DNA of 64,000 bases from Pseudomonadota bacterium (GCA_003242685.1 QGVD01000004.1:33326-97325), one strand, 5' to 3'. Shown: positions 1 through 8,696, numbered from the stretch's first letter. Program-made: numbers and translations. Notes: generated by a model from the sequence alone, not told the origin.

Positions 1-453
<453 letters not shown>

Positions 454-480
454 GCGACTCGCCTTTCCGCGTTGTCACGT

Positions 481-527
481 CCGCACTGCGTCTCTCCCGG
501 CATTGCGCCGGGAGAGACGCGGTGCGG
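481..527. terminator. Near-perfect 21-bp hairpin after ntrC
   Basis: Positions 481-501 pair with 507-527 around a 5-base loop (ATTGC); the only imperfect pair is a T-G wobble (487/521). No run of T follows on the plus strand, so it is not a textbook intrinsic terminator, though its place 27 bases after the ntrC stop fits one. Its inner core CTCTCCC/GGGAGAG is also found in the repeat between atpD and atpC (59668-59694), so it may be a member of a dispersed palindromic repeat family. Confidence 0.6.
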
Positions 528-563
528 AAGATATCTGTCCCGCCCTCGTTGAATCCTGCTCTA

Positions 564-989
564 ATGCCCTTCACCGCGGGCAGGGCCGCCGCCGCCCGCT
601 TCGGGCTCGAGCGCCGGCGTCGTCACGCGGGCGGACGGGATCCGGCGCTCGCCGGTCTCGGCATCGGCGGCATCGCCGTGGCGCTCGCCGCGCTGCCGGG
701 CGAAATCCGCCGCATCGTCGAGGCGCAGGAAATGACGCGCTTCGATCGCTGTCACTTCCTGAGCTACGCCGAATCGTCGCTGCAGCTCGTGGTGGTGTAC
801 TTCGTGCTCACGGCCAACTACACGACCTACGCCGACGCGCAGCAGGCGATCAACCTCGCCATCTTCCGCCGTTTCGAGGAGCTCGGCGTGAGGTTCGCCC
901 ATCCCACGCGCACGGTGCACGTCGAAGGCATGGCTGCAGAGGCGCTTCAGAGCAGTGCGCCGCTTCGTTCAGCGGGGCAGGTGGGCTGA
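564..989 (+). pseudogene. Remnant of an MscS-family mechanosensitive channel gene with an internal deletion
   Basis: The frame from the ATG at 564 encodes 141 residues that match two separate parts of small-conductance mechanosensitive channels. Residues around 32-45 (LAGLGIGGIAVALAA) match the pore-lining helix. Immediately after comes LPGEIRRIVEAQEMTRFDR and then FLSYAESSLQLVVVYFVL and QQAINLAIFRRFEELGVRFA, which match the C-terminal cytoplasmic alpha-beta domain. The beta domain that normally lies between them (roughly 80-90 residues) is missing, and so are the membrane helices before the pore helix. The frame is still open across the join, so this is a deletion and not a frameshift. A channel cannot form from this product; a short residual peptide could still be made. 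Family assignment is from recognised motifs. Confidence 0.7.
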
Positions 990-1028
990 AGGGAAAGCGC
1001 CGGCTGCGAAACGTGGTGTTCCGGGTTC

Positions 1029-1982
1029 TTACGGGCCGGAGTCGAGCGTGCCGACGAGCTGCGCGACGCTCTTGAACCCGTTCGTCCTCAGATAGTCTGC
1101 GATGCCGGCGTTGATGCGCTTGCAGACCAACGGATCGTAGAACAGCGCCGTTCCCACGCCGACCGCGCTCGCGCCCGCGATGATGAACTCCAGCGCATCG
1201 TTGGCGCAGGTGATGCCGCCCTGGCCGATGATCGGCACGCCGTGGCGCTTCGCCACCTCGTACACCTGATGCACCTTGAGGAGCGCGATGGGCTTGATCG
1301 CGGGTCCCGAGAGTCCGCCCTGCACGTTGCCGAGGATGGGCTTGCGCGTGCGCACGTCGATCGCCATGCCCATGACGGTGTTGATGACCGACAGGGCGTC
1401 CGTGCCGGCCTCGATGCAGCGCCGCGCGTTCTCGCGGATGTCCGTCTGATTCGGCGAGAGCTTGGTGATGAGCGGCTTCTTCGTGACGCGCCGGCAGGCC
1501 TCCACGACGCGCGCGGACATGTCGGGATAGTTGCCGAACGCGACGCCGCCCTCCTTCACGTTCGGGCACGAGATGTTGATCTCGATCGCGTCGATGGGCG
1601 ATGCGTCGAAGCGGCGCGTGACCTCGACGTACTCCTCGATGGTCGATCCCGAGACGTTCGCGATGAAGCGCGTCTCGCTGAAGTCGAGCCCGGGCAGAAC
1701 GTGCCGCACGACGTGATCGACGCCCGGATTCTGAAGGCCGATGGCATTCAGCATCCCCGCAGGCGTTTCGAAGATGCGGTGCGGCGGATTGCCGAGACGC
1801 GGCTCGAGCGTCGTGCCCTTGAGCACGATCGCACCCGCGTCGCGGTTCGAGAAGCCTTCGATGCGCGTGTACTCCTCGCCGAAGCCCACGCAGCCCGAGA
1901 GCAGCACGATGGGCGAGGCGAGCTCGAGCCCGCAGAGCTGGACGCGCAGCAGGTCGTCGGGCCGATCGTTCGTGGCGGACAT
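1029..1982 (-). CDS. pyrD: Dihydroorotate dehydrogenase, class 1B type catalytic subunit
   Basis: A 317-residue TIM-barrel flavoprotein that oxidises dihydroorotate to orotate in pyrimidine synthesis. The sequence follows the class 1 family throughout: LSGCVGFGEEY near residues 28-38, the FMN-binding KGTT at 55-58, GLQNPGV at 82-88, and the active-site loop INISCPNVKEGG, in which Cys139 is the catalytic base as in class 1B enzymes. GQGGI near residue 250 binds the FMN phosphate. The length fits PyrDB. No electron-transfer subunit (PyrK) gene is adjacent, so its electron acceptor cannot be read from context. It is transcribed divergently from trmL across 63 bases that carry mirrored -10-like elements. 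Confidence 0.9.
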   Translation of the reverse strand: MSATNDRPDDLLRVQLCGLELASPIVLLSGCVGFGEEYTRIEGFSNRDAGAIVLKGTTLEPRLGNPPHRIFETPAGMLNAIGLQNPGVDHVVRHVLPGLDFSETRFIANVSGSTIEEYVEVTRRFDASPIDAIEINISCPNVKEGGVAFGNYPDMSARVVEACRRVTKKPLITKLSPNQTDIRENARRCIEAGTDALSVINTVMGMAIDVRTRKPILGNVQGGLSGPAIKPIALLKVHQVYEVAKRHGVPIIGQGGITCANDALEFIIAGASAVGVGTALFYDPLVCKRINAGIADYLRTNGFKSVAQLVGTLDSGP

Positions 1983-1990
1983 GACGCGCT

Positions 1991-2020
1991 AGTCTACCCC
2001 CTTCGGGCAGGCGGTAGACT
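1991..2020. promoter_or_regulatory. Mirrored -10-like elements between pyrD and trmL
   Basis: AGTCTACC (1991-1998) and GGTAGACT (2013-2020) form a perfect 8-base inverted repeat with 14 bases between. Each arm read outward contains TAGACT, a fair -10 hexamer: 2015-2020 for trmL on the plus strand and 1991-1996 for pyrD on the minus strand. No convincing -35 was found. The dyad could equally be a regulator-binding site. The reading as promoters is inference. Confidence 0.4.
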
Positions 2021-2045
2021 GCGAGCCGCAATCGATGAGCGCGCC

Positions 2046-2540
2046 ATGTTCCACGTCGTACTGTTCCAGCCCGAGATCCCCCCGAACACCGGCAACATCA
2101 TCCGCCTCTGCGCGAACACCGGCTGCACGCTGCACCTGGTGAAGCCCCTCGGCTTCACGCTCGAGCGCAGAGCCGTGCGCAGGGCGGGGCTCGATTACGA
2201 CGAGCTCGCGGACGTGCGGGTACACGCGGACCTCGACGCGTGCCTCGCGGCGCTCGCCGGCTCGCGCATCCACGCGGTCGAGACGAGCGGCACGCGCCGC
2301 TACAGCGATGTGAGCTTCGCCGAAGGAGACGCGCTCGTCTTCGGCCCCGAGACGCGCGGCCTGCCCGTGCGCGTGCTCGAGCGCGTGCCGCCCGAGCGGC
2401 GGCTCTTCATCCCGATGCGTGCCGGGAATCGCAGCGTCAATCTCGCGAACGCGGTTTCGGTGGTCGTCTACGAAGCGTGGCGTCAGAACGGCTTCGCCGG
2501 CGCGGCGCAGCCCGCGGCGCTCAATCCGTCTCCGCCTTGA
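2046..2540 (+). CDS. trmL: tRNA (cytidine/uridine-34-2'-O)-methyltransferase TrmL (YibK)
   Basis: A 164-residue SPOUT-class RNA methyltransferase that modifies the wobble nucleotide of tRNA-Leu. It starts MFHVVLFQPEIPPNTGNIIR, the family's N-terminal signature with the tRNA-contacting PEIPPNTGN motif. FGPETRGLP (about residues 99-107) and the knot region PMRAGNRSVNLANAVSVVVY near the C-terminus supply the S-adenosylmethionine site. The length is normal for TrmL. The start at 2046 is the first ATG before the conserved domain. The last 20 bases overlap the end of gpsA, which runs toward it on the other strand. In E. coli yibK lies close to the same yibN-grxC-secB-gpsA cluster, so the neighbourhood is conserved. 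Confidence 0.92.
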   Translation: MFHVVLFQPEIPPNTGNIIRLCANTGCTLHLVKPLGFTLERRAVRRAGLDYDELADVRVHADLDACLAALAGSRIHAVETSGTRRYSDVSFAEGDALVFGPETRGLPVRVLERVPPERRLFIPMRAGNRSVNLANAVSVVVYEAWRQNGFAGAAQPAALNPSPP

Positions 2541-3540
2541 TGGGGCGCGTCATGAGGCCGCGCACGACTTCCTGCGCGGGCCGGTTCTCGTACAGCACGC
2601 CGTATATCCCTTCGCAGATCGGCATGCTGACGTTCTCGCGCTGCGCGACACTGTGCACGGCCTTCGCCGCCGCGTAGCCTTCGACAACCTGACCGATTTC
2701 GCGCAGCGCTTCCTCGGCGGACTTTCCTGCCGCGAGCAGCAGCCCGAAGCGGCGATTGCGCGACTGGTTGTCTGTGCACGTCAGGACCAGGTCGCCGAGG
2801 CCTGCGAGCCCCATGAAGGTTTCGCGCTGCGCGCCGAGAGCGACGCCGAGGCGCATCATCTCGGCGAGCCCGCGCGTGATGAGCGCCACGCGCGTGTTCG
2901 CGCCGAAACCGAGGCCGTCGGAGAGCCCCGCGCCGACTGCGAGCACGTTCTTCACCGCACCGCCGACCTCGACGCCGACGATGTCGCTGGAGGTGTAGGC
3001 GCGGAGTTGCGTTGAAGAGATCTCGCGCGCGAGCGCCGTCGCGAAGGCGGCATCGGGCGATGCCACGGTGAGCGCAGTCGGCAGCCCTGCGCCGACTTCG
3101 CGCGCGAAGGTGGGACCCGACAGGACGGCGATCGGCCGCTCGACGCCGAGTATCTCCCGCGCGACCTGATGCGGGAGCTTGCCGCTCTCCAGCTCGAATC
3201 CCTTGGTGGCCCAGGCGATGCGCGCTTCCGGCCCGATCCTGCGCGCCACCTCGCTGAGAAGTCCGCGGAACGCGTGGCTCGGCACGACGATCAGCACGTC
3301 GACCGCACCGTCGAGCGCGGCGTCGAGATCGCTCGTGACGCTGAGCGTCTCGGGAAACTGCGCCTCCGGCAGATAGCGCACGTTGCGCCGCTCGCGCGCC
3401 ATGGTCGAGACGAGCGCGGCGTCGCGGCCCCACAGGCGCGTCGGCCGGCCGGAACGTGCGAGCTGGATCGCGAGCGCGGTGCCCCACGAGCCCGCACCCA
3501 GCACGGCCCATGGCACGCCGCTGCCTGCCTCCCCCGTCAT
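2521..3540 (-). CDS. gpsA: Glycerol-3-phosphate dehydrogenase [NAD(P)+]
   Basis: A 339-residue cytosolic enzyme that reduces dihydroxyacetone phosphate to sn-glycerol-3-phosphate for phospholipid synthesis. The Rossmann motif VLGAGSWGTALA is at residues 13-24, the second conserved block SGPTFAREV lies in the middle, and the catalytic lysine is in GGAVKNVLAVGAG. The ATG at 3540 is chosen because the dinucleotide-binding fold begins about ten residues later; upstream in-frame codons are arginine-rich and non-coding in character. It lies 28 bases downstream of secB on the same strand, in the conserved yibN-grxC-secB-gpsA order. Its end overlaps trmL tail to tail by 20 bases. Confidence 0.95.
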   Translation of the reverse strand: MTGEAGSGVPWAVLGAGSWGTALAIQLARSGRPTRLWGRDAALVSTMARERRNVRYLPEAQFPETLSVTSDLDAALDGAVDVLIVVPSHAFRGLLSEVARRIGPEARIAWATKGFELESGKLPHQVAREILGVERPIAVLSGPTFAREVGAGLPTALTVASPDAAFATALAREISSTQLRAYTSSDIVGVEVGGAVKNVLAVGAGLSDGLGFGANTRVALITRGLAEMMRLGVALGAQRETFMGLAGLGDLVLTCTDNQSRNRRFGLLLAAGKSAEEALREIGQVVEGYAAAKAVHSVAQRENVSMPICEGIYGVLYENRPAQEVVRGLMTRPIKAETD

Positions 3541-3568
3541 GCTTCGGCCCGCGCCGCGGCCGCGAGCT

Positions 3569-4069
3569 TCAGTTCGCGGCCTGCGCCTTCTGCGCCTGTG
3601 CCTGTGCCTCGGCCAGCGAGCGCGCGTAGAGCGCTTCGAAGTTGACCGGAGGCAGGAGGAACTGCGGGAAGCCGCCCTGCGTGACGAGGTGCGACACGGA
3701 AGCACGCGCGTACGGGAACAGCACGCTCGGGCAGATGCTGCCCACCGCGCGCTTGACGTCTTCCTCGCTGAGATTCCGCATGATGAACACGCCCGCCTGC
3801 TTCACCTCGACGAGAAACAGCGTCGTGTTGTTCTGCTTGGCGGACACCGTCACCGTCAGAACGACCTCGCGCACGTCGGGCGCGAGCGTGCTGACGCTCG
3901 TGTGCAGATCCAGGTTGATCTGCGGGTTCCACGCACCTTCCACGCGCGGGCCGTTGGGAGCCTCATAGGAGCAGTCCTTCAGATAGACGCCCTGGAGGGC
4001 GAGCTGAGGACCGTCCTGCGCCTGCGTCTCGGGCGCCGGCGCGGCGCCGGCAGAATCGTTCGTCGTCAT
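3569..4069 (-). CDS. secB: Protein-export chaperone SecB
   Basis: A 166-residue tetrameric chaperone that keeps preproteins unfolded and hands them to SecA. The family core is clear: LQGVYLKDCSYEAPNGP near residues 25-41, LEVKQAG-like LVEVKQAGVFIMRNLSEED in the middle, and SICPSVLFPYARASVSHLVT followed by GGFPQFLLPPVNFEALYA, the last being one of the best conserved SecB stretches. The C-terminal tail is alanine- and glutamine-rich and lacks the usual acidic end, which is variable in this family. It sits between grxC and gpsA. Confidence 0.95.
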   Translation of the reverse strand: MTTNDSAGAAPAPETQAQDGPQLALQGVYLKDCSYEAPNGPRVEGAWNPQINLDLHTSVSTLAPDVREVVLTVTVSAKQNNTTLFLVEVKQAGVFIMRNLSEEDVKRAVGSICPSVLFPYARASVSHLVTQGGFPQFLLPPVNFEALYARSLAEAQAQAQKAQAAN

Positions 4070-4094
4070 TTGCAGCTCCTGAAATGCGCGTTCC

Positions 4095-4358
4095 TCAAGT
4101 GTGATCCGCCTCGAGCAGCGGATCGAGCCCGCCGGATGCGTCGAGTGCGTAGAGATCGTCCGACCCGCCGATGTGCCGCGAGCCTATGAAGATCTGGGGA
4201 ACTGTACGCCTGCCGCTGCGCTCGATCATCTCCGCGCGTGCCTCGGGCCGCTCATCGATGTCGATCTCCTCGAACTCGACCCCTTTCGATTTCAGCAGCC
4301 GCCGGGCGCGTGCACAGTAAGGGCACCAGCTCGTGGCGTACATCACGACTTTCGGCAT
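4095..4358 (-). CDS. grxC: Glutaredoxin 3
   Basis: An 87-residue thiol-disulfide oxidoreductase of the thioredoxin fold. The dithiol active site CPYC is at residues 12-15 (SWCPYC), TVPQIFIG holds the cis-proline, and GGSDDLYAL binds glutathione. The start at 4358 was preferred to an ATG seven codons upstream because it has AAGGAG seven bases before it and places the active site as in other GrxC proteins. It lies 25 bases upstream of secB and 28 bases after the rhodanese gene, all on the minus strand, so these four genes probably form one transcript. Confidence 0.93.
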   Translation of the reverse strand: MPKVVMYATSWCPYCARARRLLKSKGVEFEEIDIDERPEARAEMIERSGRRTVPQIFIGSRHIGGSDDLYALDASGGLDPLLEADHT

Positions 4359-4386
4359 TTGCGACTCCTTCGCGGTCACGCGCGGC

Positions 4387-4809
4387 TCAGCTCTTCGTGA
4401 GCGGCAGATTCTCGGCGCGCCAGGCGGCGAGCCCGCCCCGCAGATTGAAGGCCTTGGTGAAGCCCTGGGCGTGGAGCTGCCGCACGGCGGCGGCGCCGAG
4501 CGAGCCCGTCTCGTCGTACACGATCACGGGCTTTTCCTTGTACTTCTTCAGAACTTCGGCGGCCTTGAGGATCTGATCCGAGGCCATGTGCCGCGCGCCC
4601 GCGATATGGCCGGCCGCGTACAGGTCGGAGGTACGGATGTCGAGCACCAGTGCACCGTGGTTCGCCAGCCGGATCAGCTCCTGCGGCGAGATGGCGGCAG
4701 CGTTCTGCGACCGGGCGCGCAGCTCGTAGGCCACGACGATCAGCGCCATCACCACCGCGGCCCAGAACAGCCAGGGGTGATTACCTGCGTATTCGATCAG
4801 ACGTTCCAC
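4387..4809 (-). CDS. Membrane-anchored rhodanese-like protein (YibN type)
   Basis: 140 residues: one N-terminal transmembrane helix (about 12-29) followed by a single rhodanese domain (about 42-135), as in E. coli YibN. VLDIRTSDLYAAGHIAGARH and FNLRGGLAAWR are the conserved CH2A/CH2B-type blocks. At the position of the catalytic cysteine loop the sequence reads VYDETGSLGAAA, so the sulfur-accepting cysteine is replaced by aspartate; sulfurtransferase activity is therefore doubtful, as in other cysteine-less YibN homologues. It is the first gene of the rhodanese-grxC-secB-gpsA run and is divergent from envC. Confidence 0.85.
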   Translation of the reverse strand: MERLIEYAGNHPWLFWAAVVMALIVVAYELRARSQNAAAISPQELIRLANHGALVLDIRTSDLYAAGHIAGARHMASDQILKAAEVLKKYKEKPVIVYDETGSLGAAAVRQLHAQGFTKAFNLRGGLAAWRAENLPLTKS

Positions 4810-4975
4810 GCGATTCGCCGACGTTCCGGTCCAAAAGGTCGCGCATTATAGAGCGCGGTCCGGTGTCCTGCCTCACCCTGGGCTTCGCCTCCAGCCGCCT
4901 TGCCGGGTGCGCGGGACTGTCGCCGCGGTGCAGCCGGCGGTAGGCTTCGACGCTGCATCCGGGGGGCCCTCGCCC

Positions 4976-6196
4976 ATGTTCCGTTCGCTCCTTACGCCGA
5001 CAGACCGCCCGACCCTGGGTCGCACGGGTGCGCGCCGCTGCGCTTGGCTCGCGGCGCTCCTTGCTTCGGGCCTCGCGGTCCTCGCCGGAGCGCAGCAGAC
5101 GGACAAGGTGCGCGACGCGAAGCAGGCGGAAGCGGAGCTCAAGGCGGTCAAGGCGGAAATCGAGCGTATCCGCCGCCAGGTGAGCCGCGATCAGATCGAA
5201 CGCGACCGCCTCACGCGCGACCTCCGGGAGGCGGAAGTCGCCGTGGCGAAGGCTCGCGAAGGACTCGAGCGCGTCCGGCAGGAACGCGAGACGCATACCC
5301 GGCGGCGAGCCGAGCTCGGACGCGAGAAGCGCGAGCTCGAGAAGCAGCTCGCGGACGAGCGCTCCGCGCTCGCCGGAGAGCTGCGCGCGGCCTATCTCAT
5401 GGGTCGCGAAGAGCCGCTCAAGCTCCTGCTCAACCAGAAGGACCCGGCGCGGGCCGGGCGCATGCTCACCTACTACGGGTACTTCGGACGGGCGCGTGCC
5501 GAAAGGATCGGGCGCATCGAGGAGAGCGTCACGCGGCTCGCCGAGCTCGATCGCGAGCTGGAACAGGAAGAGCGACGGCTCGCGGCGCTCGAAGAAGAGC
5601 GCAAGGCGGAGGTCGAGCGTCTCGAGCAGGCGGCGAAGCAGCGCAGCGCGGTTCTCGCGAAACTCAAGGAAGAATCGCGCTCGCGCGAGCAGAGCCTCAA
5701 GCGCCTGCAGGCCCAGCAGTCGGGGCTCGAGAAGCTCCTCACCGAGCTGCGCCGGGCGATGGAGCGCTTCCCGGTCGACGCGAAGGACGCCTTCGCGCGT
5801 CTGCGCGGCAAGCTCGCCTGGCCCGTCACCGGGAAGATCGTGGCGCGCTTCGGCGAGACACGTGCCGGCGGCCTCAAGTGGAACGGTGTCCTCATCGCCA
5901 CCGAGCGCGGCACGCCGGTGCGCGCGATCTATCACGGCCGCGTCGTCTATGCGGACTGGCTGCCCGGGCTGGGGCTCCTCACGATCATCGACCACGGCGA
6001 CGGGTACCTGAGCCTCTACGGCCACAACGAGCGCCTCTACAAGGCGGCTGGCGAGCGCGTCACGGCGGGCGATGTCATCGCGGCCGCCGGCGACAGCGGC
6101 GGGCGCAGCCGCCCCGAGCTCTATTTCGAGATCCGCCGGGCCGGGCGGCCCGTCGATCCGCGGCCCTGGTTCAGCTCGCCCCAGCCGCGCGGCTGA
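4976..6196 (+). CDS. envC: Murein hydrolase activator EnvC
   Basis: A 406-residue periplasmic protein of the M23/LytM group that, in E. coli, couples FtsEX to activation of amidases AmiA/AmiB during cell separation. A signal peptide lies at about residues 20-40 (WLAALLASGLAVLAGAQ). A long charged coiled coil occupies about 45-275, and a LytM domain about 285-400 (GKLAWPVTGKIVARFGE onward). The metal-binding histidine and aspartate of active M23 enzymes are not kept: the first motif reads KWNGVLIA, so the domain should be degenerate like that of E. coli EnvC and act as an activator. The ATG at 4976 is preferred because it gives a normal signal peptide; an earlier in-frame start at 4907 would add 23 residues without a recognisable role. 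The family usually neighbours ctpA; here one gene separates them. Confidence 0.88.
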   Translation: MFRSLLTPTDRPTLGRTGARRCAWLAALLASGLAVLAGAQQTDKVRDAKQAEAELKAVKAEIERIRRQVSRDQIERDRLTRDLREAEVAVAKAREGLERVRQERETHTRRRAELGREKRELEKQLADERSALAGELRAAYLMGREEPLKLLLNQKDPARAGRMLTYYGYFGRARAERIGRIEESVTRLAELDRELEQEERRLAALEEERKAEVERLEQAAKQRSAVLAKLKEESRSREQSLKRLQAQQSGLEKLLTELRRAMERFPVDAKDAFARLRGKLAWPVTGKIVARFGETRAGGLKWNGVLIATERGTPVRAIYHGRVVYADWLPGLGLLTIIDHGDGYLSLYGHNERLYKAAGERVTAGDVIAAAGDSGGRSRPELYFEIRRAGRPVDPRPWFSSPQPRG

Positions 6197-6369
6197 AGCC
6201 TTGCGGCGGCCCCCCGCCCCTTCTGCGCACGCTCCCGGCCTGCCCGGCTGCCGCCCCGGTTCTTCCGGGGAACCGCTGCGCCGCGATTTGACGAAAACGC
6301 CAACTCGTTCAACGAATCGGATCGCGCACCTTGGGATGGTGGGTCGCCCGAACCCACGGTCGTCATCGG

Positions 6370-8637
6370 ATGATTCACCCCACCACGACAACAAAGGACA
6401 GCGGTGAAGCCTGGGACGCGCTCGAGCCCTATGCGCAGGTCATCAGGTCCCTGATGCCGCGCGCGGCAGCGGTCGTGGTGTTCGACGGAGACGGCCAGCT
6501 GCGCTGGTCGAGCGAGACGACGACCGGTCCAGACCTCGTCGGTCTGATCGACGAGACGCTCTTCGCCGCGCGCACCGACCACGCATCGCCCGGAACGCTC
6601 AGGCTCCTGGCCGGAGACGTCCCCGTCTACGTCTTCTGGATCCGCAGCAATGCGGGCCAGCTCATCGCCATCGTCGGCGTGGTGTGCCGCGCCGTCGGTT
6701 CCGCGGAAGGCGAGCACCGTCCCTTCTCGTTCGTGCACTCGCTGCTGCGGCCGGCGCTCGAGTGTCTGCGCCGCGAGCTGATCGCGCGTGCGGCGATCGA
6801 CGATCTGAGCAACACCGTGACCACGCTCGATCGCGATCTCGCGCTGCTGCTCGCCGAGTTCGCGGGCCCGCGCGGCGGCAACGGCACCGACGGTGCCGAC
6901 GACCTCAAGGCCATCCTGCAGAGCGCCACCGAGCACCTGGGATGCCCGCTCGCCGCGCTCATCGTGCCCGAGAAGAGCATCGTGCAGATGCGCACGCACG
7001 GCGAGAATCCGCCGGACCGGCAGCTCGTGGCGCGCACGCACCGGCAGCTCCTGTCGATGGCGCAGATGCGCCGCGAGCCCGTGATCATCAATCAGCTCCA
7101 GACGGGCTCGGCCGCGCTGCAGATGCCGTACCGGATTCTCTCGTGCCCCGTGCGTCATGCGTCGGGGCGCGTGATGGGCGTGCTCGCGGTGTTCCGCAAC
7201 GAAGCGGCGCCCGCGTTCACCGAGCGCGATGCGCGCCTCGGCGACGTGCTCGCGCGCCGCGCGGCTGCCGTCATCGAGAGCAGCTTCGACGCGCTGAGCG
7301 GGCTCTACACACGCCCGGCTTTCGAGCAGCGCGCGCGTGCGGTCCTGGCGGGTGCCGACCGCAACGCGCGCTGGAGCGCGCTCTACATCGACTCGGATCA
7401 GCTCCACGCCATCAACGACAACTTCGGCATGCACGTCGGCGATTCGGTGATCGGCCAGATCGGCGAGCTGATCCGCCGCCGGCTGCCGCCCGGCGCGTTC
7501 GCTTCACGCATCTCGGGCGACCGTTTCGCGATCCTCCTGCCGAGCGCTCCCGAGGACGCGGCGACATTCGCGGACAGTCTGCGCGAAGGCGTCGAGCGGC
7601 TCGGCGCCGCGCAGGACAACTCCCGCCTGCACGTCTCGATCAGCATCGGCGTCGCGCCGGTGGAGCCGGGGTCCGTGGAGCTCACTCATTCGCTTGCGGC
7701 GGCGGAAATGGCGTGCAAGGCCGCCAAGGACCGAGGCCGCAACCGCGTCGAGGTCTACCAGACCGCCGACGTCAGCATCGTCCGCCGCTTCACCGACATC
7801 AACATCGCCACGCGGCTGCGAGCGGCGATCGAGGAAGGCCGCATGCGCCTCTACGCGCAGCTCATCCTGCCGCTCGGCACGGTGGGACACGACCGGCCGC
7901 ACTACGAAATCCTGCTGCGCATGGTCGACGAGGACGGCGAGACCTTCGGTCCTGACCGTTTTCTGTCGGCGGCGAACCGCTATCAGCTGATGCCGACGCT
8001 CGATCGGTGGGTGATCGAGCAGACGATCGCGCGCTTGAGGCCGCATCGCGAGCTGCTCGCGAGCGCGCCCGCGGTGTTCGCGATCAACTTCTCGGGCCAG
8101 TCGCTCAACAACGAGGAGTTCGCCGATTTCCTGCTCGAGCAGATCGAGGGCAGCGGGCTGCCGCCCGAGCTGTTCTGCTTCGAGCTGACCGAGAACGCGA
8201 CGATCGCGAATCTCGCGCGCGCCGAGGTCATCATGCGGCGGCTGCGCCGCATCGGCTGCGGCATCGCGCTCGACGATTTCGGCACGGGGCTCTCGTCCCT
8301 GTCGTATCTGCGTCAGCTTCCGGTGACGATGCTCAAGATCGACGGGAGCTTCGTGCGCGACATCCTGAAGGACCCGCGCTCGGAATCGATGGTGCACGCC
8401 ATCGCGCAGCTCGCGCGCGCCATGTCGCTCGCCACGGTCGCCGAGTACGTCGAGACCGAGGAGCTGCGCAGCCGCGTAGCGGCGCTCGGCGTCGACTACG
8501 GGCAGGGTTTCGCCATCGGCAGGCCTCTGCCCTTCGAAGAGATCATGGAAGAGCTTCCGGTGCTCGCCGCCGCGTCGCCCGTCTGCTGCCCGGTCGAGGA
8601 AGCTCTTCCGCAATTGCGCACAGGAAGCGCGTACTAG
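6370..8637 (+). CDS. GAF/GGDEF/EAL protein: probable c-di-GMP phosphodiesterase with inactive cyclase domain
   Basis: A 755-residue cytosolic signalling protein. A GAF-like sensor domain spans about 178-305, a GGDEF domain about 308-462 and an EAL domain about 475-720. The cyclase signature is SGDRF (382-386) instead of GGDEF, so synthesis of c-di-GMP is unlikely. The EAL signature reads EIL (Glu513), and the other catalytic residues are present: Asn in FAINFSG, Glu in FELTENA, the Asp pair in ALDDFGTG, Lys in MLKIDGSFV, Glu in TVAEYVE and Gln in YGQGFAIGRPLP. Phosphodiesterase activity is therefore predicted. The ATG at 6370 is used; an in-frame ATG 13 codons upstream (6331) is possible, and neither has a good ribosome-binding site. 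It separates envC from ctpA. Confidence 0.85.
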   Translation: MIHPTTTTKDSGEAWDALEPYAQVIRSLMPRAAAVVVFDGDGQLRWSSETTTGPDLVGLIDETLFAARTDHASPGTLRLLAGDVPVYVFWIRSNAGQLIAIVGVVCRAVGSAEGEHRPFSFVHSLLRPALECLRRELIARAAIDDLSNTVTTLDRDLALLLAEFAGPRGGNGTDGADDLKAILQSATEHLGCPLAALIVPEKSIVQMRTHGENPPDRQLVARTHRQLLSMAQMRREPVIINQLQTGSAALQMPYRILSCPVRHASGRVMGVLAVFRNEAAPAFTERDARLGDVLARRAAAVIESSFDALSGLYTRPAFEQRARAVLAGADRNARWSALYIDSDQLHAINDNFGMHVGDSVIGQIGELIRRRLPPGAFASRISGDRFAILLPSAPEDAATFADSLREGVERLGAAQDNSRLHVSISIGVAPVEPGSVELTHSLAAAEMACKAAKDRGRNRVEVYQTADVSIVRRFTDINIATRLRAAIEEGRMRLYAQLILPLGTVGHDRPHYEILLRMVDEDGETFGPDRFLSAANRYQLMPTLDRWVIEQTIARLRPHRELLASAPAVFAINFSGQSLNNEEFADFLLEQIEGSGLPPELFCFELTENATIANLARAEVIMRRLRRIGCGIALDDFGTGLSSLSYLRQLPVTMLKIDGSFVRDILKDPRSESMVHAIAQLARAMSLATVAEYVETEELRSRVAALGVDYGQGFAIGRPLPFEEIMEELPVLAAASPVCCPVEEALPQLRTGSAY

Positions 8638-8669
8638 CAAGCTTGGCAGTAATTGGTCGTTCTCTTTCA

Positions 8670-8696
8670 TTGACCTGCGACGCAAAGCTGTAGTAC
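8670..8696 (+). promoter_or_regulatory. Possible sigma-70 promoter of ctpA
   Basis: TTGACC at 8670-8675 is a good -35 hexamer. TAGTAC at 8691-8696 could be a -10, but the gap is only 15 bases, shorter than the usual 16-18. It lies 35 bases before the ctpA start codon. Tentative. Confidence 0.3.
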
